The notes under the pieces: model-generated
The model's database searches: none
What the model saw: only the letters and a program-made list of their open reading frames with translations
Told to the model about the DNA's origin: nothing
Program-made: the position numbers and the translations under genes
Assembly: GCF_014836595.1 (NCBI RefSeq)
Contig: NZ_JACSQO010000003.1
Coordinates: 233,319-297,318, forward strand
Length of the DNA: 64,000 nucleotides
Direction of reading: 5' to 3'
Origin: Psychrobacillus faecigallinarum
GTDB lineage: Bacteria; Bacillota; Bacilli; Bacillales_A; Planococcaceae
Part shown: positions 9,501 to 17,277 of the stretch, one piece after another
Numbering within the stretch: position 1 is the stretch's first letter
Layout of the letters: every line of letters begins with the position of its first letter

Positions 9501-10338
9501 CTGCCAAACCATTTTGCAGGTCTTCAAAACCCTTTCGCAGTCTACGTATTTGACTTAAAGTCGCAAAATTACTAAAGACCACTTCCTTGATCTTAGGGTG
9601 TAAACTATTTTTTCTTGCCATTTCTCTATATTTCGGTCTTAGCTCTATCTCAATTATATTCTTGCCACGGTCTGCCTTTAGAACATCACCTATATCATTT
9701 TGATAACCTTTAAAGCTAATACTTAGACCTTTTATTTTGTTCCATTCGTCCCCATTCACTTCACTGCCCATTAAAGAAACTCTACTAAAGTCTTCATTAA
9801 ACTGAATTCTAGAAAAACTAGCAGTAATATCGGCAATATCGGCGTTTCGTTCCTGTATTTTTAAATAGCCTTCCCAGCTCGAGATCCGCTTTTTAACATA
9901 TTCGGAGCGTTCTTCTGCCACAGGCAGCTCCCTTATTCTTGTATGTAGTTGTATAGGGAGTCCTGCACCATTATTTTTTCCGGTGACAAATGTAAGGCTT
10001 ACCGGTAGTCTTCTATTCGTTTGGATAGGAACTCGAGCACCTCTTAAATGGAATCCAGTCGCCAAAAAACCATTATTCTGTAGCACACAGTCCATTACAG
10101 CTACTTTTCCACCAAGTTTTTCTGTAAGTGCGACATTCTCTATGTTGTCAAAATATAATGTAATAGATATATTTCCTTGATTATTAACTGGACGTTTCTC
10201 AATATAAACACGAAACTCTCTTTGTATATTAAAAAAGTCATGTTCATCAGTTGACCATTCCTGGATTCCTTTGCGAGCATTATTCGTTATCATCAGGTTG
10301 CAGCGCATTGTTTTTTCTAGGGTTGAAGCATTACTCAT
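6499..10338 (-). CDS. Large SF1 (DNA2/UPF1-type) helicase with long coiled-coil insertion
   Basis: 1279 residues; AAGGAGG stands 7 nt before the ATG. The N-terminal 300 residues form an unrecognised region. The helicase core starts with FNRLNEFQQEAV-like Q-motif residues and Walker A (VIQGPPGTGKTTV, about 330). About 500 residues of coiled coil are inserted (roughly 400-900; E/K/L-rich heptads). Then follow Walker B (VVIIDEVSKA, about 955), GDHHQLPPL, IQYRMHESI, TVDKFQGMEMDVIIL and RRLNVALSRARELL. All SF1 motifs are intact. There is no C-terminal nuclease domain, unlike Dna2. It probably translocates on RNA or DNA; such large UPF1-like helicases recur in antiphage systems as well as housekeeping roles. 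It forms an operon with the winged-helix-like gene. Confidence 0.88.
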   Translation of the reverse strand: MSNASTLEKTMRCNLMITNNARKGIQEWSTDEHDFFNIQREFRVYIEKRPVNNQGNISITLYFDNIENVALTEKLGGKVAVMDCVLQNNGFLATGFHLRGARVPIQTNRRLPVSLTFVTGKNNGAGLPIQLHTRIRELPVAEERSEYVKKRISSWEGYLKIQERNADIADITASFSRIQFNEDFSRVSLMGSEVNGDEWNKIKGLSISFKGYQNDIGDVLKADRGKNIIEIELRPKYREMARKNSLHPKIKEVVFSNFATLSQIRRLRKGFEDLQNGLAANANLEKILFEDRPTIRITNKQKELEFHNRLNEFQQEAVVGAMSAEDLYVIQGPPGTGKTTVISEICQQNAKAGLRTLVASQSNLAVDNALSRLLSNKEIRILRFGRTESIEEEGKRFIEENVGQYWKEQTLATLKAELEKQASKEETLKQQLADIYSEEKSIKEEQLRLEEAIERKVIAQAKHDEHNNEIRKLKKALVLLKKEREEIEASLLPLRTRSEQLAEEIEKMDKFVEENPTAQEVTELIGQLTKEIENAHEKILFKETMDSLQRTQKEIEETREQYHLLHKKLGALETFRKEIETIRKVDELKERMELCEITPSSLVKRQIEELDVLIENIKSSADWQDLYARLRSAIEFIEKLLRKYKFPVENVKNNMGRSGVVFDSTYTVKEIHQFMNRLKHIMTSDEDELTTEKLAILLEGLYVREKYVLKQQANVQFSKNNSISKYQAIKTQVGSELDNALIILQKQTNTLIDMGSTQKNRLAMLEQKIQQTYKDIEMYENIPMLAILSSSLSDMEKKREILTSTFEKISSYMEQLVHKKSDWENINTQVIEKETILQEKELESKKVNAQGLEQERHLKALDEIILQNPETALKKSKEKMVELVQEAGKLKQQLDSLPVTQALQAEWYSLLQDANDHDLEEIRKLYVRHANVIGTTCVASARKEFMENYPTFDVVIIDEVSKATPPELLLPMLKGKKIILVGDHHQLPPLVGEDTLDETLQAILEESDSLEEKEELKKLLKESLFERLFKNLPKSNKTMLAIQYRMHESIMETITPFYEEENYRLQCGLSDSDAMRDHLLDSNIVKRKDHLLWVDMPNEKRYFEERMKNGKSRFNQAELDSIRKILIDLNKATETAKAEGKMEQHEKKSIGVISFYGEQVKRIDRLIQQELNLKHLNFRTGTVDKFQGMEMDVIILSMVRNNQDKSGDIGFANDYRRLNVALSRARELLILVGSVEMFTKRAKQKSSREMYGRLKRIVKEKEGFRNPEMINQGSQIGVK

Positions 10339-10726
10339 GAACAGACCTCCTTGGTTATTTTTTTAGTCCAACTTATATATGTTAGCATTTTTTAAGGAAA
10401 TCTTAAATTATCATTTACCAATTTAATTTGGTGATATTTAGAAATAAACATTTTAGTAAAAAATTATTTTAAATAAATCCTTCTCAAAAATACCGCTATG
10501 CCCAATAACCTGAGGTTCAATCCTTTCCAAGGAAAGGTGGAATTAATAAACTAATTTTAGAGCAACAATTAAATTTAAAGCTTTAAATATTATATAAATA
10601 TATTTTTAGAAAAATGTAAATTTTGTGAATTTTTTATTGATATTTAGATTATTTTTCCCTATCATTAAATATACAGTTTTCTAACTTAATATTCGGAAAA
10701 CTAATAAAGTTATAGGAGGAAGGAAA
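10339..10726. other. AT-rich divergent intergenic region
   Basis: This holds the promoters of the helicase unit (minus) and the DUF485/symporter unit (plus). A small 7-bp palindrome (CCTTTCC-AA-GGAAAGG, about 10518-10533) is the only structure I see. No gene. Confidence 0.4.
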
Positions 10727-11119
10727 ATGCCAAAGAAAGCTGGAAGTGTATTAGACCCTGCTAGTCCTCAAAAAAACTCTAAAAAAATGAAGAAAAGTGG
10801 AACTGAGCCACCACTTTACAACTATGAAGCTATCGCACAAAGCCCGGATTTTAAAGCTTTAAAAAAGAAAAAAAGAAACTTTATTATTCCTATCGCCGCT
10901 TTCTTTCTGCTATTTTATATTTCTTTACCCATTCTGACTTCTTATACAACGATATTGAATAAGCCAGCCATTGGAGATATTACATGGGTTTGGGTGTTTG
11001 CCCTCGCTCAGTTCATAATGACTTGGGCTTTATGTATGATTTACGTGAGCAAAGCTAATGGATTTGATAAAGATGCTGAAGCAATAATTGAGAAAGAAAA
11101 GGCTGGTGACTATGTATGA
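10727..11119 (+). CDS. DUF485 membrane protein, accessory to the acetate-type symporter (YwcB-like)
   Basis: 130 residues after a strong AGGAGG. Residues 1-55 are a lysine-rich cytoplasmic extension (PKKAGSVLDPASPQKNSKK...). The DUF485 core follows: an amphipathic SPDFKALKKKKRNFIIP segment and two membrane helices (about 57-78 and 88-108), then KANGFDKDAEAI. DUF485 genes usually sit directly before a sodium:solute symporter of the ActP type, as in E. coli yjcH-actP and B. subtilis ywcB-ywcA. Here the stop overlaps the next start by 4 bp. The extension is longer than in typical 100-aa members. Confidence 0.85.
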   Translation: MPKKAGSVLDPASPQKNSKKMKKSGTEPPLYNYEAIAQSPDFKALKKKKRNFIIPIAAFFLLFYISLPILTSYTTILNKPAIGDITWVWVFALAQFIMTWALCMIYVSKANGFDKDAEAIIEKEKAGDYV

Positions 11120-12645
11120 ATATGAGTGGAGTTGGTCTAATATTTTTTGTAGGAATTGTAGCTTTAACCTTATTTGTAACATATATTGCCTCCAAAAGAA
11201 CAAACTCTGCAAGTGAATTTTACACAGCAGGTGGAGGATTGACTGGCTGGCAAAACGGTATAGCCATTGCTGGAGATTACCTCTCCGCTGCATCGTTTCT
11301 TGGGATCGCTGGTGCTATTGCTCTCTTTGGATTTGACGGTTTCTTCTACAGTATAGGTTACTTAGTAGCATACTTAGTAGTTCTTTATATTGTTGCCGAG
11401 CCACTTCGAAACCTTGGACGCTACACGCTTGCAGATATGATTACAGCACGCTTCAACCAAAAGAAAGTTCGAGGGGCCGCAGCGATAAGTACAATTACGA
11501 TTGTTTTGTTTTATATGATTGCACAGCTTGTTGGTGCAGGGGCACTTATACAATTATTACTAGGCATTGACTATTGGGTTGCTGTATTAATCGTAGGTAC
11601 TATGATGACAATCTATGTTCTTTGGGGTGGAATGGCAGCTACGAGTTGGGTACAAATTATCAAAGCAGTTCTGTTAATGATTGGGACGGTTGTCATTTCA
11701 TTTTTAGTATTATTGGAGTTCAACTTTAATATATTTGGAATGTTCACTGAAATGAAAACGGTTACAGCGCAAGGTGAAAATTACTTAAATCCTGGTGTCA
11801 AATATACGAATGGCTTGGATACCATTTCTATGATGATTGCTTTAGTTTTAGGTACTGCTGGCTTGCCGCATATCCTTATGCGCTTCTTCACTGTAAAAGA
11901 TGCAAAGACAGCTCGCTCTTCTGTTGTATATGCCACTTGGATTGTAGGTATCTTCTATGTGCTTACTATTTTCTTAGGCTTCGGGGCTGCGTATTTTGTA
12001 GGTGCTAGTGACATTATGGCAGCAAACTCGGCAGGAAACATGGCAGCGCCATTACTAGCAAAAGCACTTGGCGGAGACTTTCTCATGTCCTTCGTGTCTG
12101 CAGTAGCCTTCGCAACCATTCTTGCTGTTGTAGCAGGCCTTGTTTTATCAGGGGCATCTGCATTTGCTCATGATATTTATGGACAAATTATCAAAAAAGG
12201 TAAAGCAACAGAAAAAGAACAAATGAAAGCCGCTCGTCTTGCATCTGTTGGAGTTTCTGTACTTTCTATCATACTAGCTTTAGGTGCGCAGACGATGAAC
12301 GTAGCATTTCTAGTTTCTCTTGCTTTCTGTATTGCGGCGAGTGCTAATTTACCTGTTATCATCTACACCATCTATTGGAAAAAATTTAACACTACTGGTG
12401 CTATGACTGCGATTATTACAGGTCTGGTAACTGCTCTAGTATTAGTTTCTTTGAGTCCAAACCTATGGGGAACAGACGGCACACATCTTTTCAATGGCAC
12501 TGCTCTTTTCTCATTGACTAACCCCGCAATTATTTCAGTACCAGCGGGCTTTTTAGGTGGATTTGTAGGTGCCTTGATTGGTGCCAGGGCAGATCAGAAA
12601 AAATATGCCGAGGTGGATGTCAAAGCAAATATTGGTTTAAAATAA
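11116..12645 (+). CDS. ywcA: Sodium:solute symporter, cation/acetate (ActP/YwcA) type
   Basis: 509 residues with about 13 predicted membrane helices. Family signatures are SASEFYTAGGGLTGWQNGIAIAGDYLSAASFLGI at residues 31-64 (shown here as the key run SEFYTAGGGL...GDYLSAASF), LADMITARF, and the GLPHILMRFFTV segment near 250. These belong to the SSS family, subgroup of acetate/pyruvate-type permeases. Overlap with the DUF485 gene implies one transcript. Substrate (acetate or another short monocarboxylate) is inferred from the family and the partner. Confidence 0.88.
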   Translation: MNMSGVGLIFFVGIVALTLFVTYIASKRTNSASEFYTAGGGLTGWQNGIAIAGDYLSAASFLGIAGAIALFGFDGFFYSIGYLVAYLVVLYIVAEPLRNLGRYTLADMITARFNQKKVRGAAAISTITIVLFYMIAQLVGAGALIQLLLGIDYWVAVLIVGTMMTIYVLWGGMAATSWVQIIKAVLLMIGTVVISFLVLLEFNFNIFGMFTEMKTVTAQGENYLNPGVKYTNGLDTISMMIALVLGTAGLPHILMRFFTVKDAKTARSSVVYATWIVGIFYVLTIFLGFGAAYFVGASDIMAANSAGNMAAPLLAKALGGDFLMSFVSAVAFATILAVVAGLVLSGASAFAHDIYGQIIKKGKATEKEQMKAARLASVGVSVLSIILALGAQTMNVAFLVSLAFCIAASANLPVIIYTIYWKKFNTTGAMTAIITGLVTALVLVSLSPNLWGTDGTHLFNGTALFSLTNPAIISVPAGFLGGFVGALIGARADQKKYAEVDVKANIGLK

Positions 12646-12649
12646 TGAA

Positions 12650-12683
12650 AAGGCGAAGAGATAAAACTCTTCGCCTTTCTTTA
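12650..12683. terminator. Bidirectional terminator between converging genes
   Basis: GGCGAAGAG / CTCTTCGCC perfect 9-bp stem with loop ATAAAA; TTTCTTTATT follows on the plus strand and CCTTTTC on the minus strand. Confidence 0.9.
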
Positions 12684-12688
12684 TTGTC

Positions 12689-13237
12689 TTAACGTGCGTC
12701 AGGAAATATACGATCAACTGTATCACGGAATTCATCAAAGAACCCTTCTACTGGTTCACCTTCTCTGATCTTTGTTCCGTACTCTTCCATTTTACCAACA
12801 AAATCAGGATCTAAAGAAACGTATACGTTTTCAAAGGTTAAATTACCTTTACCTTCTTTGGCTTTATCAGAAATACGAGTTTTTATATCCTCGCTCTCTT
12901 TCACTCCGTCCTTTAGCCTTACTGCAACATACGCATTTGTGTCCGTCACTAATACGTGAGCCGCATCCACTTCATCCAGTTCCGCAACTTTTGCTGCCAC
13001 ATCATCTGCTACATCAACTTTTTGGTCACCATTAGTGGAAACATCTTTTCCTTTTTCATCTCCAATATCTCCGTCATTACCAGTGTCAACAGTTGCATTT
13101 GGATCCATATTCTCATCTTTGTTTGTATCTGTTGTCGTTGTATCGGTTGTTGTGTCATCCTTCTTATCATCATTTCCACAGGCTGTTAGAAAACCGATTA
13201 TAAGAATAGCAATTAATATTTTCATTTTTTTAATCAT
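12689..13237 (-). CDS. YhcN/YlaJ family sporulation lipoprotein
   Basis: 182 residues: signal peptide with lipobox LTAC (Cys about residue 20), then a low-complexity Asp/Thr/Asn-rich linker (about 22-68), then the YhcN/YlaJ domain. That domain shows VDVADDVAAKVAELDEVDAAHVLVTDTNAYVAV (key part DEVDAAHVLVTDTNAYVAV), LKDGVKES and the C-terminal VSLDPDFVGKMEEYG. YhcN and YlaJ lipoproteins are made in the forespore and found in spores. AAGGAG precedes the ATG. A possible sigma-F/G promoter lies upstream. Confidence 0.88.
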   Translation of the reverse strand: MIKKMKILIAILIIGFLTACGNDDKKDDTTTDTTTTDTNKDENMDPNATVDTGNDGDIGDEKGKDVSTNGDQKVDVADDVAAKVAELDEVDAAHVLVTDTNAYVAVRLKDGVKESEDIKTRISDKAKEGKGNLTFENVYVSLDPDFVGKMEEYGTKIREGEPVEGFFDEFRDTVDRIFPDAR

Positions 13238-13272
13238 TTTATTTTCTCCTTTTCAATAAATTATTACAGTTG

Positions 13273-13302
13273 TATGATGTGAATTAATCTACACAATATA
13301 CA
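13273..13302 (-). promoter_or_regulatory. Possible sigma-F/sigma-G promoter of the YhcN-type gene
   Basis: Minus strand shows TGTATA, 17 bp, CATCATA. This approximates the sigma-G consensus (TGAATA, 17-18 bp, CATACTA), 36 bp upstream of the coding start. The -10 fit is only partial. Confidence 0.3.
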
Positions 13303-13483
13303 CCCAAACAAAAAAATAGATTATTTAAATAATTTAAAATATACAAGTTATAATCTGTTATAATTTTTAGAGATGAAGAATTCTAACCTTTTCTAAACTG
13401 ATAATATAGTTAAAAATTTTCTTTTAGCAGCGTTATTACTTATCTATTTACTATGCAAAAAAAAATATAAAAGAGGTGTTGTT

Positions 13484-14653
13484 ATGAATACTGTTCTATT
13501 GGAAAGCTTAGAAGCTAGCTACGACGACATGGTAACGATTAGAAGGTATTTACATATGCATCCTGAGGTATCCTTTCAAGAAGTACAAACTGCTAAATAT
13601 ATTCAAGAATTTTATTTACAGCTTGGTATACCTTTCGATGCCAATATCGGTGGAAATGGTGTCGTGGCAAGAGTTAAAGGCTCAAAGACTGGAAAGACTA
13701 TTGCTCTACGGGCCGACTTTGACGCTCTACCTATTCAAGATGAAAAGGATGTTCCATACAAATCTACCGTTCCAGGTGTAATGCATGCCTGTGGTCATGA
13801 TGGACACACTGCTGCTTTACTTATACTTGCCCGTACACTCAATGAGATAAAGGAAGAACTTAGCGGAGAATATGTATTTATACATCAACATGCGGAGGAA
13901 TATGCTCCAGGTGGAGCGAAGCCAATGATTGAGGCTGGTTGTTTAAAAAATGTAGATGTGATTTTTGGTACACATTTGTGGTCTCAAACACCTCTTGGTA
14001 CGGTCGCCTACCGTTCTGGTCCTATCATGGCTGCAGCTGATCGTTTTATCATTAAAATTCAAGGTCGCGGTGGTCACGGTGCTAATCCGCATGATACGAA
14101 AGACGCCATCCTAGTTGCTTCTCAGCTAGTAGTAAATTTACAGCAAATAGTCTCTAGAAGAGTTAATCCCACGGAGTCTGCTGTCCTTTCTGTCGGCTCA
14201 TTTGTGGCCGACAATGCATTTAACATTATAGCCGATTCCGTAAAATTGAGTGGGACCATAAGAACATTTACACCTATTGTAAGAGACTTAATGGAAAATG
14301 AGTTACGACGTGTGTTGGAAGGCACTTGTATGACAGCTGACTGCACTTATACGCTCACATACGAAAGAGGTTACCCTCCAGTTATTAACCATAAAGAAGA
14401 AACAGAATATCTTTCCTTAATAGCTAGACAGATTCCTGATGTTAAAGAAGTAGTAGAATCTGATCTTTTAATGATTGGCGAAGATTATGGATACTACCTT
14501 GAACAGATCCCAGGAACATTTTTCTTTACTGGAGCGATGCCCAATGGAGATGTATATCCTCATCATAGTCCAAAGTTTGACTTTAACGAGAAGGCGATGC
14601 TAACAGCAGCTAAAACTTTGGGGCTAGCAGCTATTAGCTACCAGGAACAATAA
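13484..14653 (+). CDS. M20 family amidohydrolase (N-acyl-amino-acid/hippurate hydrolase-like)
   Basis: 389 residues, cytoplasmic. Metal-binding and catalytic motifs of the M20D family are visible: LHMHPEVSFQE (about 24-34), ALRADFDALPI, MHACGHDGHTAALL with the metal Cys/His, the EEYAPGGAKPMIEAG Glu pair, GTHLWSQTPLG, and the C-terminal HHSPKFDFNEKAML. The dimerisation domain occupies the middle third. Such enzymes release amino acids from N-acyl or aromatic amides; the exact substrate cannot be read. AGAGGTG precedes the ATG; the gene is single and ends in a clear terminator. Confidence 0.87.
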   Translation: MNTVLLESLEASYDDMVTIRRYLHMHPEVSFQEVQTAKYIQEFYLQLGIPFDANIGGNGVVARVKGSKTGKTIALRADFDALPIQDEKDVPYKSTVPGVMHACGHDGHTAALLILARTLNEIKEELSGEYVFIHQHAEEYAPGGAKPMIEAGCLKNVDVIFGTHLWSQTPLGTVAYRSGPIMAAADRFIIKIQGRGGHGANPHDTKDAILVASQLVVNLQQIVSRRVNPTESAVLSVGSFVADNAFNIIADSVKLSGTIRTFTPIVRDLMENELRRVLEGTCMTADCTYTLTYERGYPPVINHKEETEYLSLIARQIPDVKEVVESDLLMIGEDYGYYLEQIPGTFFFTGAMPNGDVYPHHSPKFDFNEKAMLTAAKTLGLAAISYQEQ

Positions 14654-14664
14654 ATGTAAGTAAA

Positions 14665-14690
14665 AAACTTTGCCTAAAGCAAAGTTTTTT
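14665..14690 (+). terminator. Terminator after the M20 gene
   Basis: AAACTTTGC / GCAAAGTTT stem, loop CTAAA, followed by TTTTT. Confidence 0.9.
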
Positions 14691-14797
14691 TAAATAAATT
14701 TTTAGCAGATCAGCTCAATAGTTTTAAAATTTCCAATTTTCGATACAACACGTTAAAATATAAAAGAATGGGTAATGTTAAAAAAATTACCATTTAA

Positions 14798-14824
14798 TGA
14801 AACTTTTCCAACGTTAATTACGTA
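14798..14824 (+). promoter_or_regulatory. ECF sigma factor promoter (sigma-W/M type) of the Ter cluster
   Basis: TGAAAC, then TTTTCC and a 17-bp total spacer, then CGTA, 41 bp before the first terD start. This matches the cell-envelope-stress ECF consensus TGAAAC-N16/17-CGTA. The homologous yceCDEFGH operon of B. subtilis is under sigma-W/M/B control (established knowledge). Confidence 0.75.
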
Positions 14825-14864
14825 AAATTAATTAAATTCAGAAATTAGGGAGGTTTGTTTATTA

Positions 14865-15476
14865 ATGGCTATTAATCTAGTAAAGGGACAAAAGATCGAC
14901 CTTACTAAAGGAAGATCTTCCTTAAAGAGTGTAATGGTAGGACTCGGCTGGGATCCTGTCAGTCAAAAGAGTGGTGGGTTTTTAGGAGGTCTTTTTGGTG
15001 GAGGTTCTAGTGGTGCTGCAATAGACTGCGATGCTTCTGTTCTGCTTTTAAATGAAAATAATAAGCTCTCGTCTAAACAACAATTAATATATTTCGGAAA
15101 CAAAAGTTCTAATAATGGAAGCGTCGTACATACCGGTGACAACCGTACCGGAGCTGGGGATGGAGACGATGAAATTATCAACGTAAACCTTAAAACGGTT
15201 CCAAGTTCCGTTCATAAGCTATTGTTTGTCGTTAATATTTATCAAGCAAAACAACGTAAACAAGACTTTGGCTTGATTAAAAATGCATTTATTCGTTTAG
15301 TAGACAATGATACAAAACAAGAACTGGTGCACTATAATCTATCAGACAATTATTCTGGAAAAACTTCACTTTTCCTAGGTGAACTGTATCGCGCTGGAGA
15401 AGAGTGGAAATTCTCTGCAATTGGAGAAGGAACAACCGACTCTGATATTACATCTATTGCAAACAAATATTTTTAA
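14865..15476 (+). CDS. TerD family stress protein with glycine-rich insertion
   Basis: 203 residues. The family opening [12 protein letters not shown] is present, as are both calcium-binding segments (IDCDASVLLL and TGDNRTGAGDGDDE). Between VGLGWDP and the first acidic cluster, residues 31-53 are replaced by a Ser/Gly-rich loop (KSGGFLGGLFGGGSSGA) instead of the usual DTNxYDGGxDFDLD. This matches one recognised TerD subclass and should leave the first calcium site weaker. TerD proteins are calcium-binding beta-sandwich proteins acting with TelA/TerC in envelope, tellurite and phage stress. First gene behind the ECF-type promoter; next gene 16 bp downstream. Confidence 0.88.
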   Translation: MAINLVKGQKIDLTKGRSSLKSVMVGLGWDPVSQKSGGFLGGLFGGGSSGAAIDCDASVLLLNENNKLSSKQQLIYFGNKSSNNGSVVHTGDNRTGAGDGDDEIINVNLKTVPSSVHKLLFVVNIYQAKQRKQDFGLIKNAFIRLVDNDTKQELVHYNLSDNYSGKTSLFLGELYRAGEEWKFSAIGEGTTDSDITSIANKYF

Positions 15477-15492
15477 GGAGTGTTAAATAAAT

Positions 15493-16068
15493 ATGGCTAT
15501 TAATTTATCAAAAGGACAAAAGGTAGACTTAACCAAAACTAATCCAGGCTTAACAAATATTATTGTTGGACTAGGATGGGATACTAACAAATATGACGGT
15601 CGCAACGATTTCGACTTAGACTCATCCGTCTTCCTATTAAACGGTAGTGGAAAATGCAACTCTGAAGCTGATTTTATTTTTTATAATAATACTTCAGGTA
15701 GTAATGGGGCAGTAGTTCATACTGGAGATAATCGAACTGGTGAAGGCGACGGCGATGACGAGCAAGTTAACATTGAACTGACAAAGGTCTCAAGCTCAAT
15801 TGAAAAAATTGCATTTAGCATTACTATTCATGATGCAGACTCTAGAGGACAAAATTTTGGTCAAGTAAATAATTCATATGTACGAATTGTCAATGCGGAC
15901 ACTCAGGAAGAACTTATCCGTTACGACCTGGGAGAAGATTTCTCTATTGAAACAGCTGTCGTTGTAGGTGAATTATATCGCCACAATAACGAATGGAAAT
16001 TTAATGCAATTGGAAGCGGCTATCAAGGAGGGTTAGGAGCTTTAGTTTCTGACTTTGGCTTAAACTAG
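15493..16068 (+). CDS. terD: TerD family protein, canonical form
   Basis: 191 residues, the usual length. It begins [19 protein letters not shown] and carries the intact first calcium site ([18 protein letters not shown]) and the second ([15 protein letters not shown]). The tail is [27 protein letters not shown] overlaps the stop of the previous terD, so the two are cotranscribed. A terminator follows, which probably lowers expression of the enzyme genes downstream relative to the TerD pair. Confidence 0.93.
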   Translation: MAINLSKGQKVDLTKTNPGLTNIIVGLGWDTNKYDGRNDFDLDSSVFLLNGSGKCNSEADFIFYNNTSGSNGAVVHTGDNRTGEGDGDDEQVNIELTKVSSSIEKIAFSITIHDADSRGQNFGQVNNSYVRIVNADTQEELIRYDLGEDFSIETAVVVGELYRHNNEWKFNAIGSGYQGGLGALVSDFGLN

Positions 16069-16081
16069 TTAAATCTTTTCT

Positions 16082-16112
16082 AAAGCAAGGGTCTTTTTCC
16101 TTGCTTTTTTTT
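16082..16112 (+). terminator. Internal terminator between terD pair and Ter enzyme genes
   Basis: AAAGCAAGG / CCTTGCTTT stem followed by TTTTTTTT. No convincing new promoter is seen before the next gene, so read-through is likely. Confidence 0.85.
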
Positions 16113-16179
16113 TACAAAAAGTAAATTTCATAGAATTTGGGTGACCTATAGCCCCTTCTTCATTTAAGGAGTGATTACC

Positions 16180-17277
16180 ATGAGACATTTTAAGGGTTTG
16201 AGTGAAAATGAGATTAATAATTTTTTTCATATACCCCCTAACGAATTTTCGAAAACGACGGATAAGCTAAAATTGGGGATTGCACTAGGAGCTACTTTAT
16301 ATATCCCTGGCCTTATGAGTAATTTCTCCTTAAAGTTCGTTGAGAACTCTTTTGAAAATCTCACTAGCGGAATTATTTGTTTAGAGGATTCTATTTCAGA
16401 CAACGATTTAATAGAAGCAGAAAATAATGTAGTGGAACAGTTACGCACGTTGGCAGAAGCAATCGAGGAACATTCAAGCTTACAGAATAACCTACCCCTA
16501 CTATTTTTAAGAATTCGGAATACAGAACAGTTACTTAGGCTTTCTCGAGAGTTGGGAAACAGTCTTGGACTCATTACTGGTATTGTCTTTCCTAAATGTA
16601 ATTCTAATAATGCTTCAGATTTCTTTTCATGCCTGGAATCTTTAAATAAAGAAAAATCCTTTTCGCTATACGGTCTACCTATTATCGAAACAAAAGAAAT
16701 TATTTATAAAGAATCTCGACAAGAGGAGCTCCAAAAGCTATATGCAATATTCCTGCATTATGAACGTCTAATCTTAACGATTAGAGTTGGAGCAACAGAT
16801 TTTTCTAGCCTCTTTAGCCTTAGACGCCCTTACAATCGAACTGTTTACCAACTACAGTTGATCGTAGATTGTTTGACAGAAATTCTAAATACTTTCAACA
16901 GATATGATAATAACTTTATAATTTCTGGTCCAGTATTTGAATACTTTGATACTAAAAGCGAGAAGATTTTATTTGAAGAGGTGCAATTGGACCTTTTGAA
17001 TGGTTTCTATGGTAAAACATGCATTCATCCAAACCAAATAGACATCGTTAACGCTGTGTATCCTGTTTCTAAAGAAACTTTTGACGATGCTAGCATGATT
17101 GCAGGAAATCGATATGTAACTAATGGAGTTTTAAGAAGCCCTACTAAAAATAAAATGAATGAGGTAAAGCCTCATTATAGTTGGGCTATAAAAATACTAG
17201 CGCAAGCAGAGATATATGGGGTGCTAAATGAAAATGTTACCACACACGACTTTATCGGCTACATCAAGAACTTATAA
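16180..17277 (+). CDS. HpcH/HpaI aldolase / citrate-lyase-like protein of the Ter cluster
   Basis: 365 residues from the ATG at 16180, chosen because AAGGAG lies 8 nt before it; an in-frame GTG at 16171 overlaps that site. The beta barrel shows LYIPGLMSNFSLKF near the start, CLEDSISDNDL (the metal-binding Glu/Asp strand), LFLRIRNTEQL, ILTIRVGATDFSSLF, and GKTCIHPNQIDIVNAVY near residue 285. The last is the typical CitE-like end (HP.QI..V...). In published analyses of Ter systems this aldolase belongs to a biosynthetic module with PRTases and a HAD phosphatase that probably makes a nucleoside-like metabolite. The product itself is unknown. It overlaps the next gene by 50 bp. Confidence 0.85.
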   Translation: MRHFKGLSENEINNFFHIPPNEFSKTTDKLKLGIALGATLYIPGLMSNFSLKFVENSFENLTSGIICLEDSISDNDLIEAENNVVEQLRTLAEAIEEHSSLQNNLPLLFLRIRNTEQLLRLSRELGNSLGLITGIVFPKCNSNNASDFFSCLESLNKEKSFSLYGLPIIETKEIIYKESRQEELQKLYAIFLHYERLILTIRVGATDFSSLFSLRRPYNRTVYQLQLIVDCLTEILNTFNRYDNNFIISGPVFEYFDTKSEKILFEEVQLDLLNGFYGKTCIHPNQIDIVNAVYPVSKETFDDASMIAGNRYVTNGVLRSPTKNKMNEVKPHYSWAIKILAQAEIYGVLNENVTTHDFIGYIKNL

